Part shown: one piece after another, positions 63,454 to 64,000 of the stretch
Position numbering within the stretch: the first letter of the stretch is position 1
Layout of the letters: every line of letters begins with the position of its first letter
From: Allobosea sp.
GTDB taxonomy: Bacteria; Pseudomonadota; Alphaproteobacteria; Rhizobiales; Beijerinckiaceae
Length of the DNA stretch: 64,000 nt
NCBI RefSeq assembly: GCF_017308075.1
Contig: NZ_JAFKFX010000030.1
Coordinates: forward strand, 186,001 to 250,000
Reading direction: 5' to 3'
The notes under the pieces: generated by a model
What the model was told of the DNA's origin: nothing
Seen by the model: the letters and a program-made list of their open reading frames with translations, nothing else
Database searches by the model: none
Program-made: the position numbers and the translations under genes

Positions 63454-64000
63454 CTACGCCGCCTCGCGCCCGAATTGCAGCGCCGCCAGCCTCGCATAGA
63501 GCCCGCCCTTGGCGACGAGAGCGGCATGGGTGCCCTCCTCGACGACCCGGCCCTCCTCCATCACCAGGATGCGGTCGGCCGAGAGAATGGTGGCGAGCCG
63601 ATGGGCGACGACCAAAGTGGTGCGGCCCTGCATCAGCCGGTCGAGCGCGTCCTGCACCGCCCGCTCGCTCTCGGAATCGAGCGCCGAGGTCGCCTCGTCG
63701 AGCAACAGGATCGGCGCGTCCTTCAGCACCGCCCGCGCGATCGCGAGGCGCTGGCGCTGGCCGCCGGAGAGCGTCACGCCGCGCTCGCCGATCACCGTGT
63801 CGTAGCCCTCCGGCAAGGCGCGGATGAAATCATCGGCCGCGGCGAGCTTCGCTGCCTCCTCGATCTCGGCCCGGCTGGCGCCGGGGCGGCCATAGGCGAT
63901 GTTGTCGGCGACCGAGACGCCGAACACGGTCGGCTCCTGCGGCACCAGCGCGAAACGGCTGCGCCAATCGGTCGGGTCGGCCTCCGGCCCGGCGACGCCG
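63454..64000 (-). CDS. ABC exporter, fused permease-ATPase (3' part only)
   Basis: Only the C-terminal 181 residues are in the window; the gene continues past 64000. They hold the ATPase half: Q-loop [20 protein letters not shown], signature [14 protein letters not shown], Walker [13 protein letters not shown] and H-loop VAHRLATI. The order and the signature match ABC lipid or multidrug exporters (MsbA type). The transmembrane part and start are outside the window. Confidence 0.9.
   Translation of the reverse strand, partial: GVAGPEADPTDWRSRFALVPQEPTVFGVSVADNIAYGRPGASRAEIEEAAKLAAADDFIRALPEGYDTVIGERGVTLSGGQRQRLAIARAVLKDAPILLLDEATSALDSESERAVQDALDRLMQGRTTLVVAHRLATILSADRILVMEEGRVVEEGTHAALVAKGGLYARLAALQFGREAA

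Overview
The window is high-GC chromosomal DNA of an alphaproteobacterium, most likely from the order Hyphomicrobiales (Rhizobiales). I would guess a Bosea-like or related family, but I cannot prove the genus. The evidence is a circularly permuted two-piece tmRNA gene next to an alpha-type SspB adaptor, an HWE-type sensor kinase, a BtaA/BtaB betaine-lipid pair, DUF4169/ribbon-helix-helix genes behind fumC, and GTG/TTG starts with strong codon bias. It is almost entirely core, housekeeping DNA. I see no prophage, insertion sequence, CRISPR array or integrated island; one hicAB toxin-antitoxin pair is the only classic accessory module.

Layout. 0-9 kb: a small secreted Cys protein, tRNA-Lys(CUU), a uracil/xanthine permease, phenylalanine hydroxylase with a divergent Lrp/AsnC regulator, a large TPR protein, and leuA with a leucine leader peptide. 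9-17 kb: a lipoprotein, an M3 peptidase, NUDIX, endonuclease/phosphatase, PhzF, pyridoxal kinase, an NTF2-like protein and an HWE kinase. 17-22 kb: a NitT/TauT-type ABC transporter, DedA, a ComEA-like helix-hairpin-helix protein and three very small membrane proteins. 22-31 kb: ilvC with an upstream TetR gene, DUF924, HAD, AraC, then ilvN-GST-racemase-ilvB and an ilvB attenuator with its own leader peptide. 31-41 kb: diguanylate cyclase, miaA/serB (divergent), cupin, DegP, hflK-hflC-DUF2065, thyA-GNAT-folA. 41-46 kb: PepSY protein, ssrA, sspB, fumC, DUF4169, RHH, argP/argO. 46-64 kb: a giant AsmA protein, an FAD oxidoreductase, thioesterase, MarC, a K+ channel-like protein, btaB/btaA, msrB, an AidB-like acyl-CoA dehydrogenase, an esterase, UvrD/PcrA helicase, hicAB, a second diguanylate cyclase and the 3' end of an ABC exporter gene.

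How the genes work together. The strongest theme is branched-chain amino acid synthesis. leuA and ilvB are each preceded by a short leader ORF rich in the relevant codons (16 and 11 residues) and by RNA hairpins, which points to ribosome-mediated attenuation. ilvC lies 34 bp behind a TetR gene that has a perfect 15-bp palindrome just upstream. A second theme is protein quality control: tmRNA tags stalled peptides and SspB (the next gene) delivers them to ClpXP; HflKC and DegP are encoded nearby. thyA/folA form a thymidylate cycle operon, argP/argO form a regulator-exporter pair, and btaA/btaB make phosphorus-free membrane lipid.

The intergenic spaces hold several palindromic dispersed repeats, mostly between convergent genes, and several strong hairpin terminators. 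Long open frames antisense to real genes were treated as high-GC shadows and left out.
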